Positions 32,921 through 43,745 of a DNA stretch of 64,000 bases are shown piece by piece. The DNA is taken from assembly GCF_007565055.1 (NCBI RefSeq), contig NC_044566.1, positions 94,968,797 to 95,032,796 of the forward strand, read 5' to 3'. The notes beneath the pieces were generated by a model. That model saw only the letters and a program-made list of their open reading frames with translations, did no database searches and was not told the origin of the DNA. A program made the translations under genes and the position numbers. Origin of the DNA: Rhinopithecus roxellana. Lineage: Eukaryota > Chordata > Mammalia > Primates > Cercopithecidae. The stretch's first letter is position 1; the number at the start of each line of letters is the position of its first letter.

Positions 32921-33088
32921 TCAATTGCTGTATCATTGAGACAAGCAAGGACCTCTCTATCGGTCTGCTGGGACCTACTAAGCATGGAAATAATGGAAGA
33001 CCTTGAATTCCTTCAAGGGAAATTCCAGGCACCTAGCTAGCCTTGAGAAGTAAATGAGTAATCTAATAAGCAAAAAGGAAATAATAGC
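32880..33088 (-). repeat. Right arm of a 210-bp inverted duplication
   Basis: Partner of 31669-31879. Because it joins a complete antisense Alu without disruption, this side probably is the ancestral copy and the left arm the derived one. Confidence 0.93.
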
Positions 33089-33105
33089 TTAAACAATAGC
33101 TACTC

Positions 33106-33428
33106 GGCCAGGCATGGTGGGTCACGCCTGTAATCCCAGCACTTTGGGAGGCCGAGGCGGGTGGATCACGAGGTCAGGAGATGGAGACCATCTTGGCTAA
33201 CAGGGTGAAACCCGTCTCTACTAAAAATACAAAAAAAATTAGCCAGGCCTGGTGGTGGGCGCCTGTAATCCCAGCTACTCCGGAGGCTGAGGCAGGAGAA
33301 TCACTTGAACCTGGGAGGCGGAGGCTGCAGTGAGCCGAGATTGTGCCGCTGCAGTGAGCTGAGATCGTGCCACTGCACTCCAGCCTGGATAACAGAGTAA
33401 GACTCCATCTCAAAATAAAAAAAAAAGA
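33106..33428 (+). mobile_element. Alu with a short internal duplication
   Basis: A 26-bp segment around 'ctgcagtgagc(c/t)gagat' is repeated in tandem near 33330-33372. Confidence 0.92.
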
Positions 33429-33435
33429 AGTCCAG

Positions 33436-33735
33436 AGGCAGTGGCTCACGCCTGTAATGCCAGCACTTTGGGAGTCCAAGGCGGGTGCATCACGAGGTCA
33501 GGAGTTCAAGACCAGCCTGACCAACATGGTGAAACTTTGTCTCTACTAAAAATACAAAACATTAGCTGGATGTAGTGGCATGCTCCTGTAATCCCCAGCT
33601 ACTCAGGAGGCTGAGGCAGGAGAATCCCTTGAACCTGGGGGGCAGAAGTTGCAGTGGTCTGAGATCCCACCACTGTACTCCAGCCTGGTGACAGAATGAG
33701 ACTCTGTCTCAAAAAAGAAAAAAACAAAAAGAAAC
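33436..33735 (+). mobile_element. AluS SINE
   Basis: Starts 'gaggcagtggctcacgcctg' and ends in an A-rich tail; it follows the previous Alu head to tail. Confidence 0.92.
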
Positions 33736-33797
33736 ATTTAGTTTGCAGTGTGAAAAAGACGCAGACATCCAGAGGGAGGCAGAGGCAAGAGAGAAAG

Positions 33798-34253
33798 TTG
33801 CATTCGTTTTCTAGGACTGCTGTAAAAAGCGCCATAGTCAGAGATGGCTTAAATAACAGAAGCATATTCTCTCTCAGTTTTGAAGGCTGGAAGTCTAAAA
33901 TCAAGGTGTCAGTAGGGCTGGGCTCCCTCTGAATGCTCCAGGAGAGATTCTAGTTTCATGCTTGTCTCTTGTTTCTGGTGCAGCCAGCAGTCCTTGGGGC
34001 TCCTTGGCTTGTAGACAGGCTCCTCCAGTCACTACCACCATCTTTATGTGGCCTATTCCCCAGCCTCTGTGCCTGTTTCTTCTCCTCTGAGAAGACCAAC
34101 TATCATGTCGGATTAGGGCTCACTCTCAAAAAGGATGACCTCGTTTTAACGTAATTACATCTGCAAAGACCCAGTTTCCAAATATGGTCATATTCATAGG
34201 TATTGGGGCTTAGGATTTCAGCATATCCTTTTGGGGAATAATTCAATCCCAAA
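33798..34253 (-). mobile_element. MLT1-class LTR, antisense
   Basis: 'cgttttctaggactgctgta', 'agttttgaaggctggaagtc', 'gtcggattagggctcactct' and 'ggcttaggatttcagcatat' follow antisense MLT1 order. Confidence 0.85.
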
Positions 34254-34499
34254 CCCAAAGATTTCTTGGATTCTCTATGGCACAGCAGGCCCTGGGTCCA
34301 TCTTGAAGGCCTGGCTGTGTCCTTGCCCTGGAATCTTGCAGTTCCTTAGTAACAAAGTCTATGATCACATTAGCTAGTCAGAGCTGGTTTCCCTACTTAT
34401 TATCGAGAGGCCTAATTAATATGCTAGTCATAGTGCAATCCCATTATTGTTTCTTCTTCTCACTTCTGAGTCGCACTGCAGCTTTTAAAATTTTTCACT

Positions 34500-34790
34500 G
34501 GCCAGGTGCGGTGGCTCATGCCTATAATCCCAGCACTTTGGGAGGCCGAGGCAGGAGGATCACGAGGTCAAGAGATCAAGACCATCTTGGCCAACATAGT
34601 GAAACACTGTCTCTACTAAAAGTACAAAAATTAGCTGGGCGTGATGGCAGCAGTCCCAGCTACTTGGGAGCTGAGGCAGGAAAATCGCTGGAACTCGGGA
34701 GGCGGAGGTTGCGGTGAGCCGAGATGGCGCCGCTGCACTCCAGCCTGGCGACACAGCGAGACACCATCTCAAAAAAAAAAATTTTTTTTT
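34500..34790 (+). mobile_element. AluS SINE
   Basis: Near full length with small deletions in the right monomer; aaaattttt..cact sequence flanks both ends. Confidence 0.92.
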
Positions 34791-35860
34791 TTCACTAAAT
34801 GCTGAAGGGGCAGGGAGGGGACAAGTACAAAAACAATGCAACTCACCAAACACAGGTTTCTGGTCGGCTTGTTGTTTGCTCGGACCAGGTTTCAGGGTGT
34901 GTGTTCTGTTGCATTCGAAATCCGAAAATAGCATTTCCCAAACTGTATTATACAAAATGGTGTTTTGAGGAAAAATGCATGCCAGAGATCATTGTATTTT
35001 AAATTTTACTTTTTATAAAACATATTATAAAAGACAAAACTGAGGCCTGGGGAGGTGATCAACTTGCCCAAGGGCCTACCATCAAAAAACATAAAGGCTG
35101 AGACTGGAAACGAGTTATCTGACAATCATATTCAATGGTAAGACAAAATACTGACAGATTTTTTTTAGAATAGCTATTGATCAAATTGTCTAATTTTTCA
35201 GCTATACACAAAGAGCCTTGTATGTGCCAGACACTGGAACCAGACACTCCAGAAAACAAGACCAGCCCAGCACCTTGATATCCCTGCCTCTCAAATACAG
35301 AAATTAAAATCATTATTTTCCTTAGGTTAGCAGGAAACAGACTGTAATTCAATCAACATCCCTCACAGCAAGCTCTATCTATGCAAGGAACCAGAAGGGT
35401 CCTTATGCCTTAATTCCATGGTTCTCAGTGTCTTTAGACCATATTTCCAATGTTCATGCAAATTTCATTTTTGTTCCCTCGCTTATTCTGTGTTTTTAGA
35501 AATAAATGTTTTTGTTAAAAAACATACGTAATAAATGGCATGAAAAATGAAGAGGACTGTTCTAGAATAAAAAAGACTTGAGACTGAAGAAAAGATGTAT
35601 TGAATTTGGTTAGATTCTGATTCAAGCAATCACGTAGAGAGAGAGTTTTGAGAGAACTAGGGGATGTTGATTATAGGCTGCATATTGTGATTCTAAGAAT
35701 TATTAATTTTGTTAGGTGAGGTAAATGGCCTGTGATTATATAAGAACATGTCCGTAATTTTTAGAGGTATATTAAGAAGTGGGAATAAAATGACAAGAAC
35801 TTTGAAATGTGCTTTTAAATGCTACCACAAAGGGGGAAAGAGTGAGCAAATATCACAAAA
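34791..35860. other. Mostly unassigned, MIR-like core at 35035-35115
   Basis: 'caaaactgaggcctggggag' and 'aacttgcccaagggcctacc' mark a diverged MIR; 'ttgtatgtgccagacactgg' at 35217 is another MIR/L2-like motif. The rest has no recognised feature. Confidence 0.5.
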
Positions 35861-36170
35861 TTTATTTTTTAAAGACAGGCTTTCACTGTGTCACCAAGGC
35901 TGGAGTACAGTGGCATGATCACAGCTCACTGTAGCCTCAACCTCCTGAGCTCAAGCCACACATACCCCCTCGCCCCTGCTTTAGCCTCCTAAGTAGGTGG
36001 GACTATGGACGCATGCCACCACACTCGACTAATTTTTGAAAATTTTTTTGTGGAGACGGGGTCTCACACTATGTTGCTGAGGCTGGTCTCAAACTCCTGG
36101 TCTCAAGTGATCATTCTGCCTCAGCCTCCCAAACTGCTGATATTGCAGGCATAAGCCACTATCCCTGGCC
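35861..36170 (-). mobile_element. AluJ SINE, antisense
   Basis: Diverged dimer ('aaagacaggctttcactgtg' to 'aagccactatccctggcc'). Confidence 0.92.
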
Positions 36171-36409
36171 CTGGCCCAAATCTTGATGATAACTTAATCA
36201 AGACTTTGTATTATGAAAATCTATTCTATCCTTTCTACTTTTGTTGGAAAATGTTTATGCTAAATTTTTAAAATACATGTTATGAAAATACCGGTAGTAA
36301 TTATCACATGATAACCTGTCTTAATCATGTGATAACAATGCAAACTCAAAAATGCATTTTGCTTTAAACAATTTCTCAAGTGAGTTCCTGCTGTTCTTGG
36401 ATTTGACAG

Positions 36410-36417
<8 letters not shown>

Positions 36418-36454
<37 letters not shown>

Positions 36455-36736
36455 AGACGGAGTCTCGCTCTGTCGCCCGAACTGGAGTGCAGTGGCCGGA
36501 TCTCAGCTCACTGCAAGATCCGCCTCCCGGGTTCACGCCATTCTCCTGCCTCAGCCTCCCGAGTAGCTGGGACTACAGGCGCCCGCCACCTCGCCCGGCT
36601 AGTTTTTTGTATTTTTTCAGTAGAGACGGGGTTTCACCGTGTTAGCCAGGATGGTCTCGATCTCCTGACCTCGTGATCCGCCCGTCTCGGCCTCCCAAAG
36701 TGCTGGGATTACAGGTTTGAGCCACCGCGCCCGGCC
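36418..36736 (-). mobile_element. Young AluY (Old World monkey type), antisense
   Basis: Over 35 T's precede a near-consensus dimer with 'agtggccggatctcagctca'; agattttt flanks it. A long uninterrupted tail implies a recent insertion. Confidence 0.96.
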
Positions 36737-36898
36737 AAGATTTTTAATTTAATAAAGTTTTTAAAGCAAAGCATTTCACCTACACATCCTTCAAAATGGT
36801 TTAATCAAATCAGAAAAAAAAATAAAAATCCTTGATTCATGGAGTTTTCATTCTGATAGGGTAGGGCTGGGGGAGACAGTAAGAAAATAAATAAATAG

Positions 36899-37176
36899 GC
36901 CGGGCGCCCTGGCTCACGCCTGTTATCCCAGCACTTTGGGAGGCCGAGGCGGGCGGATCATGAGGTCAGGAGATCGAAACCATCCTGGCTAACTCAGTGA
37001 AACCCCGTCTCTACTAAAAATACAAAAAATTAGCCGGGCATAGTGGCCGGTGCCTGTAGTTCCAGCTACTCAGGAGGCTGAAGCAGGAGAATGGTGTGAA
37101 CCCAGGAGGCGGAGTTTACAGTGAGGCAAGATTGCGCCACTGCACTCCAGTCTGGGTGACAGAGGGAGACTCTGTC
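36899..37176 (+). mobile_element. AluY SINE with a purine microsatellite tail
   Basis: Full dimer with 'ggccgggcgccctggctcac' at its start; the A tail has become the GAAA/GGAA tract that follows. Confidence 0.94.
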
Positions 37177-37325
37177 GAAAGAAAGAAAAAAGAAAGAAAG
37201 AAGGAAGGAAGGAAAGAAGGAAGGAAGGAAGGAAGGAAGGAAGGAAGGAAGGAAGGAAGGAAGGAAGGAAGGAAGGAAGGAAGGAAGGAAGGAAGGAAGG
37301 AAGGAAGGAAGGAGAAAGAAAGAAA
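37177..37325 (+). repeat. (GGAA)n tract with GAAA borders
   Basis: About 28 GGAA units (37200-37312), nearly pure, within GAAA units. Tracts of this kind bind ETS-family factors, and length is expected to vary between individuals. Confidence 0.95.
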
Positions 37326-37760
37326 TTAAACACATAAATATACACCTACCAGGTGGTAAGCACTAACAATAAAAATGAGGGCAGGTGAGAGAACAGAAAA
37401 CAGTGGGGCAGGCGCGATTTTACCCTGGGCTGGAGTGATGGTTAATTTTATGTGTCAACCTCACCAGGCCATAGAATGCCCTGGCATTTAGTCAAACTTT
37501 ATTCTGGCTGTTTCTGTGAGGATGTTGGGGATGAAGTTAACATTTCAATCAGCAGAGGAGTAAAGCAGGCTGCCTTCTCTGATGCAGATGTGCCTCATCC
37601 AGTCAGTTGAAGGACTAAACAGAACACACAGGTAGACCCCCTTGTAAGTAAGAGAGCATTCCTCCTGCTTGAGGGCCTTGGAACCAGAGCACTGGCCTTT
37701 TTTCCACTTTCAGACTCAAAGGAAAACATGGCTCTTCCCAGGTCTTGAGCGGGCTGGCCT

Positions 37761-38048
37761 CTTTTTTTTTTTTTTTTTTTTTTTTTGAGACGGAGTCTCG
37801 CTCTGTCGCCCAGGCTGGAGTGCAGTGGCCGGATCTCAGCTCACTGCAAGCTCCGCCTCCCGGAGGTGAAAGCTTGCAGTTCACGCTATTCTCCTGCCTC
37901 AGCCTCCGGAGTAGCTGGGACTACAGGCGCCCGCCACCTCGCCCGGCTAGTTTTTTGTATTTTCGGTAGAGACGGGGTTTCACCGTGTTAGCCAGGATGG
38001 TCTCAATCTCCTGACCTCGTGATCCGCCCACCTCGGCCTCCCAAAATG

Positions 38049-38049
<1 letters not shown>
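37761..38049 (-). mobile_element. Young AluY inserted in another Alu's tail, antisense
   Basis: Stops at 'gcctcccaaaatgc', so the outermost ~30 bp of its 5' end are missing. A 15-bp insertion (around 'ggtgaaagcttgca') sits in the right monomer. Confidence 0.9.
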
Positions 38050-38084
<35 letters not shown>

Positions 38085-38369
38085 CAGCATCTCACTCTGT
38101 TGTCCAGGCTGGAGTGCAGTGGTGCAATCACAGCTCACTGCAGCCTTGACCTCCCCAGGCTCAGCTGTTCCTCCTGCCTCAGCCTCCCAAGTAGCTGGGA
38201 CTACTGGTGCACACCACCAGGCCTGCCTAAGTTTTGTGTTTTTTTGTAGAGATGGAGTTTCACCATGTTGCCTAGGCTGGTCTCGAACTCCTGGTTTCCA
38301 GTGATTGATCTGCCTGCCTCAGCATCCTAAAGTACTGGGATTATAGGCATGAGCCACGGCACCCAGCCC
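38050..38369 (-). mobile_element. AluJ SINE, antisense
   Basis: Older, diverged dimer with a 27-nt T-run that served as landing site for the neighbour. Confidence 0.9.
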
Positions 38370-38739
38370 AGCCTCTCTACTGGAATGATGCTAGGGTGCT
38401 CCTGGCTCTCCAGCTTGTTGACTCGCCCTGCAGATCTCGGGACTCGCCAACTTCCATGATTGCGTGAACCAATTCTTTACAACAAATCTCCCTTTATATA
38501 TGCATACATCCTATTGGTTCTGTCTTTTCTGGAAAACTGACCAATACAGGTGGTCAAGAAAGGCTTTCCAGCAAGACCTAAATGAGGTGAGCATGCAACA
38601 CACATGTTATGTAGGGGAAGGAGCTCCAGGCAAAGGGAATAGGATGTGCCCATGAGTTTGGAGACAGTAGTGAGGGGGAGAGGGAGAGGCGATGAGGTCA
38701 TAGAAGCGCCCAGACCAGGTGATGGAGGGCTGTGTCAGG

Positions 38740-39884
38740 GGTCCCCAAGACCACCCCCAGGTTCAGTGATTTATTAGAAGGCCACGGGACTCAGCATGAA
38801 GCCAGACTCACACCTATGACTTATTCCAGAGAAGCGATCCCAAGCAAAATCAGCAGAGGGAAAGGGCATGTGGGGCAGAGTCAGGGAAACCAGATGCCAA
38901 CTTCCAGAGCCCTCCCCTCAGGGCATCATACACAGGGCATCATACAGGGCACACTTAGTTCCCTCAGCCACAAGTTGTAAGAACATGTGAGAACTGCTGT
39001 CTGTCCAGAAGCCATCACAGACTCAGTGCCCAGGGTTTTTATTGAGGGTTGATCACGCAGACCTGCCTGACATGTACCAAACTCCCAGCTCCCAGAAGGA
39101 AAGCAGATGTTCTGTGCAAACCATATTGTTTACACAAACAGTCCAGGCGCAGTGAGCCACTCTTATCAGTGAACAGTGTGACCTTCCTGAAATCTAAGTT
39201 CCCAGACACCAGCTTCGGGCCTGCCTTGCAAGAAGGCCTTTCTGGGGGTGGCAGTCAGATCTGCTGTGCTCCCTCATTCTGCACGAGGGCCTTCCTTACT
39301 CGCCGTGATAAGGCTTTTGGAGTGTGGAAGAAGAGCATGGAAATGGAGGATGGAGGAAGCCAGGATCCTCATTTCCTCATCCTGTCATAGAAACATTCAG
39401 AGAGGACAGAGACCCCTGAGAATGCCAGTGCCAATGGCCTACTTCCCTACCATGGCCTCTCTGGAGCCTCTAAGAGGTCCTCTATGGGTCCTCCCCACCT
39501 CTAAGCTCGCGTCCACCTGCAGTGCAGTATGTGGGTGAGAGGGCTGCCCCGAGACGGGAGATGCTCCTCACTCCCCACGCCTGGGCATGCCTGCAGGAGA
39601 ACCCCAAGTGTTTGGGAGCTTGCTGGGCTGGGGAACCTCAGCTCATCGGCCAGTAGAGACCAGGTCAGAACCACAGGAGGCAGCCCTGTGCCAGAGTCCA
39701 GGGTCAGCTGTCAGCCTGCCATCCCAGAAGGCCGGATGGGGCCACCACATTGCAGCGGTCACCAGTCTAGGGACTAGGAAACACCAGAGACTTCACAGCC
39801 GAGAACTACCCATGTCTAGAAGACTGAGTGAAGTTCCGGGATCCCATCCCATCCTGCTACCACGAGGTCAGGCAAATGCCCTGC
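38740..39884. other. Unassigned kilobase, possible old LTR
   Basis: 'agtgatttattagaaggcca' and 'agggtttttattgagggttg' look like the poly-A-signal ends of antisense LTRs, but no family is recognised. Overlapping plus-strand frames of 80-113 codons (39049-39889) have no known motif. Confidence 0.35.
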
Positions 39885-40208
39885 TATGAACTGAATTGTG
39901 TCCCCCCCCAAATTCATATGTTGAAGCCCTAACCCCCAGAGTGATAGTATTTGAAGAGGGGGCCCCTGAGCAGTAATTAGGGTTAGACGAGGTCGTGGCA
40001 GTGGAATCCTCTTGATGGGACCAGTGCCCTTATAAGAAGAGAAGCCAGAGAGCTTGTTCTCTCTCTCTCTGTCTCTCTCTCTCTGCATCTCTCTCTCTCT
40101 CGCTCGCTCGCTCACTCTGTCTCTCTCTCTCCCCACCATGTGAGTCCATGTTGAGAAGACAGCTACCTCCAAGCCAGGAAGAGAGCTATCACCAGAAGAG
40201 GCCAATAT
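39885..40208 (+). mobile_element. MLT1-class LTR, sense, 3'-truncated
   Basis: 'gaactgaattgtgtcccccc', 'cataacccccag'-like start and 'ccttataagaagagaagcca' are MLT1 landmarks; a CTCT tract lies inside (40057-40131). Confidence 0.85.
40057..40131. repeat. (TC)n-rich tract
   Basis: CTCT units with GCTC and GTCT interruptions, within the MLT1 LTR. Confidence 0.9.
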
Positions 40209-40284
40209 TGAATTGATGTTGTTTAAAACCTTGAAAATAAGAGTATTTATTCAAAAGAGATCAATCATCCAAAATTCCAAAAGA

Positions 40285-41290
40285 TTTTTTTTTTTTACAA
40301 ATACAGTCTTTACTGAGCATTACAAGTCAACAAAACCTGTGAAAAAAAGATTCCTTAATGGAAGTTTCAATTATTAATGCTTTTAACATGGAGCATAAAA
40401 TATCAACATATTTGTTTATAGCATTTTTTCTAGAAAAGGTTAAAATTTAACCAGAATTAAGGAAAAAAAAAAAAAAATCCAGCTTGGTGTGGTGGTTCAT
40501 GACTGTAATTCTAGCACTTTGGGAGGCTGAGGCGGGCGGATCACTTGAGGTCCAGAACTTGAGACCAGCCTGGCCAACATGGTGAAACCCTGTCTCTACT
40601 AAAAATACAAAAATTAGCTGGGCATGGTGGTGCAAGCCTGCAGTCCCAGCTACTTGGGAGGCTGAGGCAGGAGAATGGCTTGAACCCGGGAAGGGGAGGT
40701 TGCAGTGAACTGAGATTGCACCACAGCACTCCAGCCTGGGTGACAGAGAAGACTCTGTCTTAAAAAAAAAAAAGAAAAGAAAAGAAAAAAAAATCTAACA
40801 TAAGCACATAGGCAGAATTTTAATGTTTTGGTAGTTTACATTAAGTTGATATAGGAAAAAATAACTAGTAATCATATGAATTTTACAGAAATTGAAAACC
40901 ATATAAACTAAAGGGTATCTTTTGAATTCAGTTTACAAGGTTAAAAGGTTGCTTCTAGGTTATTTTGTTTGCATCATTTCTTTAGAAATGACATTTCCAA
41001 TGTCCAGTGAAGACAAACACAAAGTAGATGGAAATTGCAGAACTACAAAACATCTACAGTGCTGAATTACAGCAAGAGGAAAAATGTTTTTATAGTGTGC
41101 TTGCTTCTAGAAACTTCTGTTATTTCTTGTCTGTTAATTTCTTGCCAAAAAAGACTACCTAAACTAGTAAAGAATGACAAAACAAATACTTCACAATCAA
41201 AGTAGTTTAATGTTTTCTTTTACCACTCAGCAGAGTGGTACACTCAGAGGAAGATCTCTTATAGAAGATAAAGAACTGCTGTAATTTTGT
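40285..41290 (-). pseudogene. Probable retrocopy of an mRNA 3' UTR
   Basis: On the minus strand the sequence ends in a 12-A tail (the T-run 40285-40296) preceded 12 nt upstream by AGTAAA, a known variant poly-A signal. The roughly 700 bp upstream, after removing an Alu, is AT-rich, free of known repeats and looks like 3' UTR. No coding part is recognised and no clear target duplication was found, so the assignment is tentative. The parent gene is unknown to me. Confidence 0.4.
40480..40790 (+). mobile_element. AluS SINE
   Basis: Full dimer lying opposite to the retrocopy it interrupts; A-rich aaaaaatc(c/t)a sequence on both sides. Confidence 0.92.
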
Positions 41291-42397
41291 ATCGTTTAAC
41301 AAGTCTTTTTCTATCCCCACTCCTTTCCCCTACCCTTCCCAGCTTCTAGTATCCTTTTTTCTACTTTTTATTTTTATGAGATTAATTTTTTTTTAGCTTT
41401 CACATATGAGTGAGAACAGTCGGTGTTTAACTTTCTGTTCCTGGCTTGTATTACTTAACATAATCCTCCAATTCTATCCGTGTTGCTGAAAATGACAGGA
41501 TAGGAAGAAAAAGTTCTAGCGTTCTATACCACTATAGGATTGAGAGGTGAAGCCAGCTGGACTTCCTGGGTCAAGTGGGGACTTGGAGAACTTTTCTGTC
41601 TAGCTAGAGGATTGTAAATGCACCAATCAGCACTCTGTGGCTAGCTAAAGGATTGTAAATGCACCAATCAGCACTCTGTAAAATGGACCAATCAGCAGGA
41701 TGTGGGCAGGGCCAAATAAGGGAATAAAAGATGGCCACCTGAGCCAGCAGGGGCAACCCACTCGGATCCCCTTCCAGGCTGTGGAAGCTTTCTTCTTTTG
41801 CTCTTCACAATAAATCTTGCTGCTGCTCACTCTTTGGGTCCGCACTATCTTTATGAGCCCTAACACTCACCACGAGGGTCTGTACCTTCACTCCTGAAGT
41901 CAGCAAGAGGATGAACCCACCAGGAGGAATAAACAAATCCAGATGTGCCATCTTTAAGAGCTGTAACACTCACTGAGAAGGTCTCCGGCTTCACTCCTGA
42001 AGTCAGCAAGACCATGAACCCACTGGAAGGAAGAAACTCTGGACACATCTGAACATCTGAAGGAACAAACTCTGGACACGCCACCTTTAAGAGCTCTAAC
42101 ACTCACCGCAAAGGTCTGCGACTTCATTCTTGAAGTCAGTGAGACCAAGAACCTACCAGAAGGAATAAATTCCGGACACAGGATGACTATAGTTAACAAT
42201 AACATACAGTTTAAATACCTAGAAGGGGGATAGTGAATTTTCCCAACACAAAGAAATGATACGTGTTTGAGATGATGAATATGCTAATTACCCTGATCTG
42301 ATCACTATACATTATATGTATTGCAACAGCCCTATATACTCATAAATATGCACAATTATTAGGCATCTATTTAAAAATTTTCAAAACCAAAAAAAAA
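41290..42397 (+). mobile_element. L1 3' end with 5' inversion, carrying an LTR12
   Basis: 41290-41500 is antisense L1 ('cacatatgagtgagaacagt', 'cttaacataatcctccaatt'), while 41500-41540 and 42181-42397 are sense L1 3' UTR ('gactatagttaacaataaca', 'ccctgatctgatcactatac') ending in an A-run. Inverted 5' plus normal 3' is the signature of twin priming. Confidence 0.75.
41541..42180 (+). mobile_element. LTR12 (HERV9) solo LTR
   Basis: Starts 'tgagaggtgaagccagctgg' and ends 'ccggacaca', flanked by an exact 4-bp duplication ggat (41537-41540, 42181-42184). U3 has repeated 'caccaatcagcactctg' with CCAAT boxes and a TATA-like 'gaataaaaga'; AATAAA at about 41808 ends R; U5 has three diverged ~75-110-bp 'taacactcac' units. 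LTR12 copies are known alternative promoters in primates. No gag, pol or env is present. Confidence 0.9.
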
Positions 42398-42768
42398 GGA
42401 CCGCATGTATTTGTACATCCACAAAGGGCGAGAGTAAATTTTCAGCCTGGTACACATTCCACAAATATTTATGGAAAAACCACCACTTGTTAGCACTGTT
42501 CCAGGAGCAACGTTCATGGAGCTTGAGAAACTCATCTCCTTCCCCCATAGGGATGGAACTTTCCACTTTATGATGTGGGTGAGGGCTGAGTTTGGCATGA
42601 GTAGTCAGAGAAGCCCCATCCCAGGAAGTGTCCATCAGGTTGAGATCTGATGTTAAGGCACAGGATTTAATCAGGAAAGAGCAGAAAGACACTTGGTCTG
42701 AAGCCAGGGGTAAAGAGAGAAGAGCATATTGGAGCTCCTGCCCTTGAGAGCTGGGGCAGCATATCACT
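42398..42768. other. Unassigned, L2-like hint
   Basis: 'acattccacaaatatttatg' and 'ttcatggagcttgagaaact' recall antisense L2; overlapping 75- and 128-codon minus frames have no known motif. Confidence 0.35.
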
Positions 42769-43533
42769 TAGGATTCTCCAGAGATACAGAACCACCAGTG
42801 GGATAGAAATGTGCACGTGCGTGTGTGTGTATGTGTTGTATTAAGAGATTTGTTTCGGGGAATTGGCTCACAGGGTTGTGGAGGTGACATCTGAAATTTG
42901 TAGGGCAGGTCAGCAGGCTGCAAACTCTCCTGCTGGAGCTGATACTGCAGCCTTGAGATGAAATTTCTACTTCCTCAGGGAAACCTCAGCTTTGCCCATC
43001 AGCCCTGCAGCTGAATTGTGTGAGGTCCATTCACATTATCAAGGATGTCTTAGTCTGTTTTGTGTTGCTATAACATAATACCTGAGACTGGGAGATCTAT
43101 AACAGACATTTATTTCTCACAGTTCTGGAGGCTGGGAAATCCAAGATCCAGGGGTGTACATCTTGTGAGGACCTTCTTGCTGCATTATCACATGGCAGAA
43201 GAGTGAAAAGGAAAGTGAGAGAGAACAAGAGATGGAATTCACAGCCTCAAGCCCTTTTATCATTAGCATTAATCCATTCATGAGAGTGGAGCCCTCATAA
43301 CCTAAACACCTCCCATTAGGCTCCACCTCTTGACACTGTTGCAATGGGGACTAAGTTTCCAGCACATGCTTTTTGGAGGACACATTCAAACCACAGCAGC
43401 GGGCAATCTCCTTACTTAAAGTATGGACATTCACCATCTACAAAATGCCTTCATCACAACACCTAGATATGTGGCTGCTTGAATAAGTGGATACTATTGC
43501 TTGGCCTAGCTGACACATTAAACTAACCATCAC
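42769..43533 (-). mobile_element. ERVL-type LTR, antisense, split by a MaLR LTR
   Basis: 'aggattctccagagatacag', 'gaattggctcacagggttgt', then after the insert 'acattaaactaaccatcaca'. It is the reverse of the family seen at 37437. Confidence 0.7.
43048..43400 (-). mobile_element. MST/MLT1-class LTR, antisense
   Basis: 'ttagtctgttttgtgttgct' to 'cattcaaaccacagca', nested in the ERVL-type LTR. Confidence 0.78.
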
Positions 43534-43745
43534 AGGCAGAGAGGCACAAGAGGCACTTATGCCCTGCAGGCCCATGGGTGCTGATCTGCATGTGTACCCA
43601 GCAGGACATAGGTGAGCTGAGGTACAGCCGGGGGAGGCCAGGCTGGCCAAGGGCTAAGCCTTTGAGCACTGTCCAGGCTGGGCCTTTGACATGTGTGATA
43701 AGGTCAAGAGAGCCAGGGCCCTGTGCAGCAGCCGGAGTTTCACTT

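Larger units (their letters stand above)
37437..38549 (+). mobile_element. ERVL-type LTR, sense, split by two Alus
   Basis: Starts 'gatggttaattttatgtgtc', contains 'cctcatccagtcagttgaag' and 'gtgaaccaattctttacaac', and ends 'aaaactgaccaatacag'. The copy at 42769 belongs to the same family in reverse. Confidence 0.7.
36825..38735 (-). mobile_element. L2-like LINE, antisense, heavily interrupted
   Basis: Pieces at 36825-36898 ('tggagttttcattctgatag'), 37330-37436 ('caggtggtaagcactaacaa') and 38550-38735 ('aagaaaggctttccagcaag') continue one antisense consensus across the inserts. Confidence 0.5.

Noticed and set aside
37199..37312. CRISPR-like spaced repeat
   Set aside because: Simple tandem microsatellite in a primate genome, without spacers or cas genes.
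37066..37345. 'PSFLPSFLPS' repeat proteins
   Set aside because: Pure translation of the GGAA/TTCC microsatellite.
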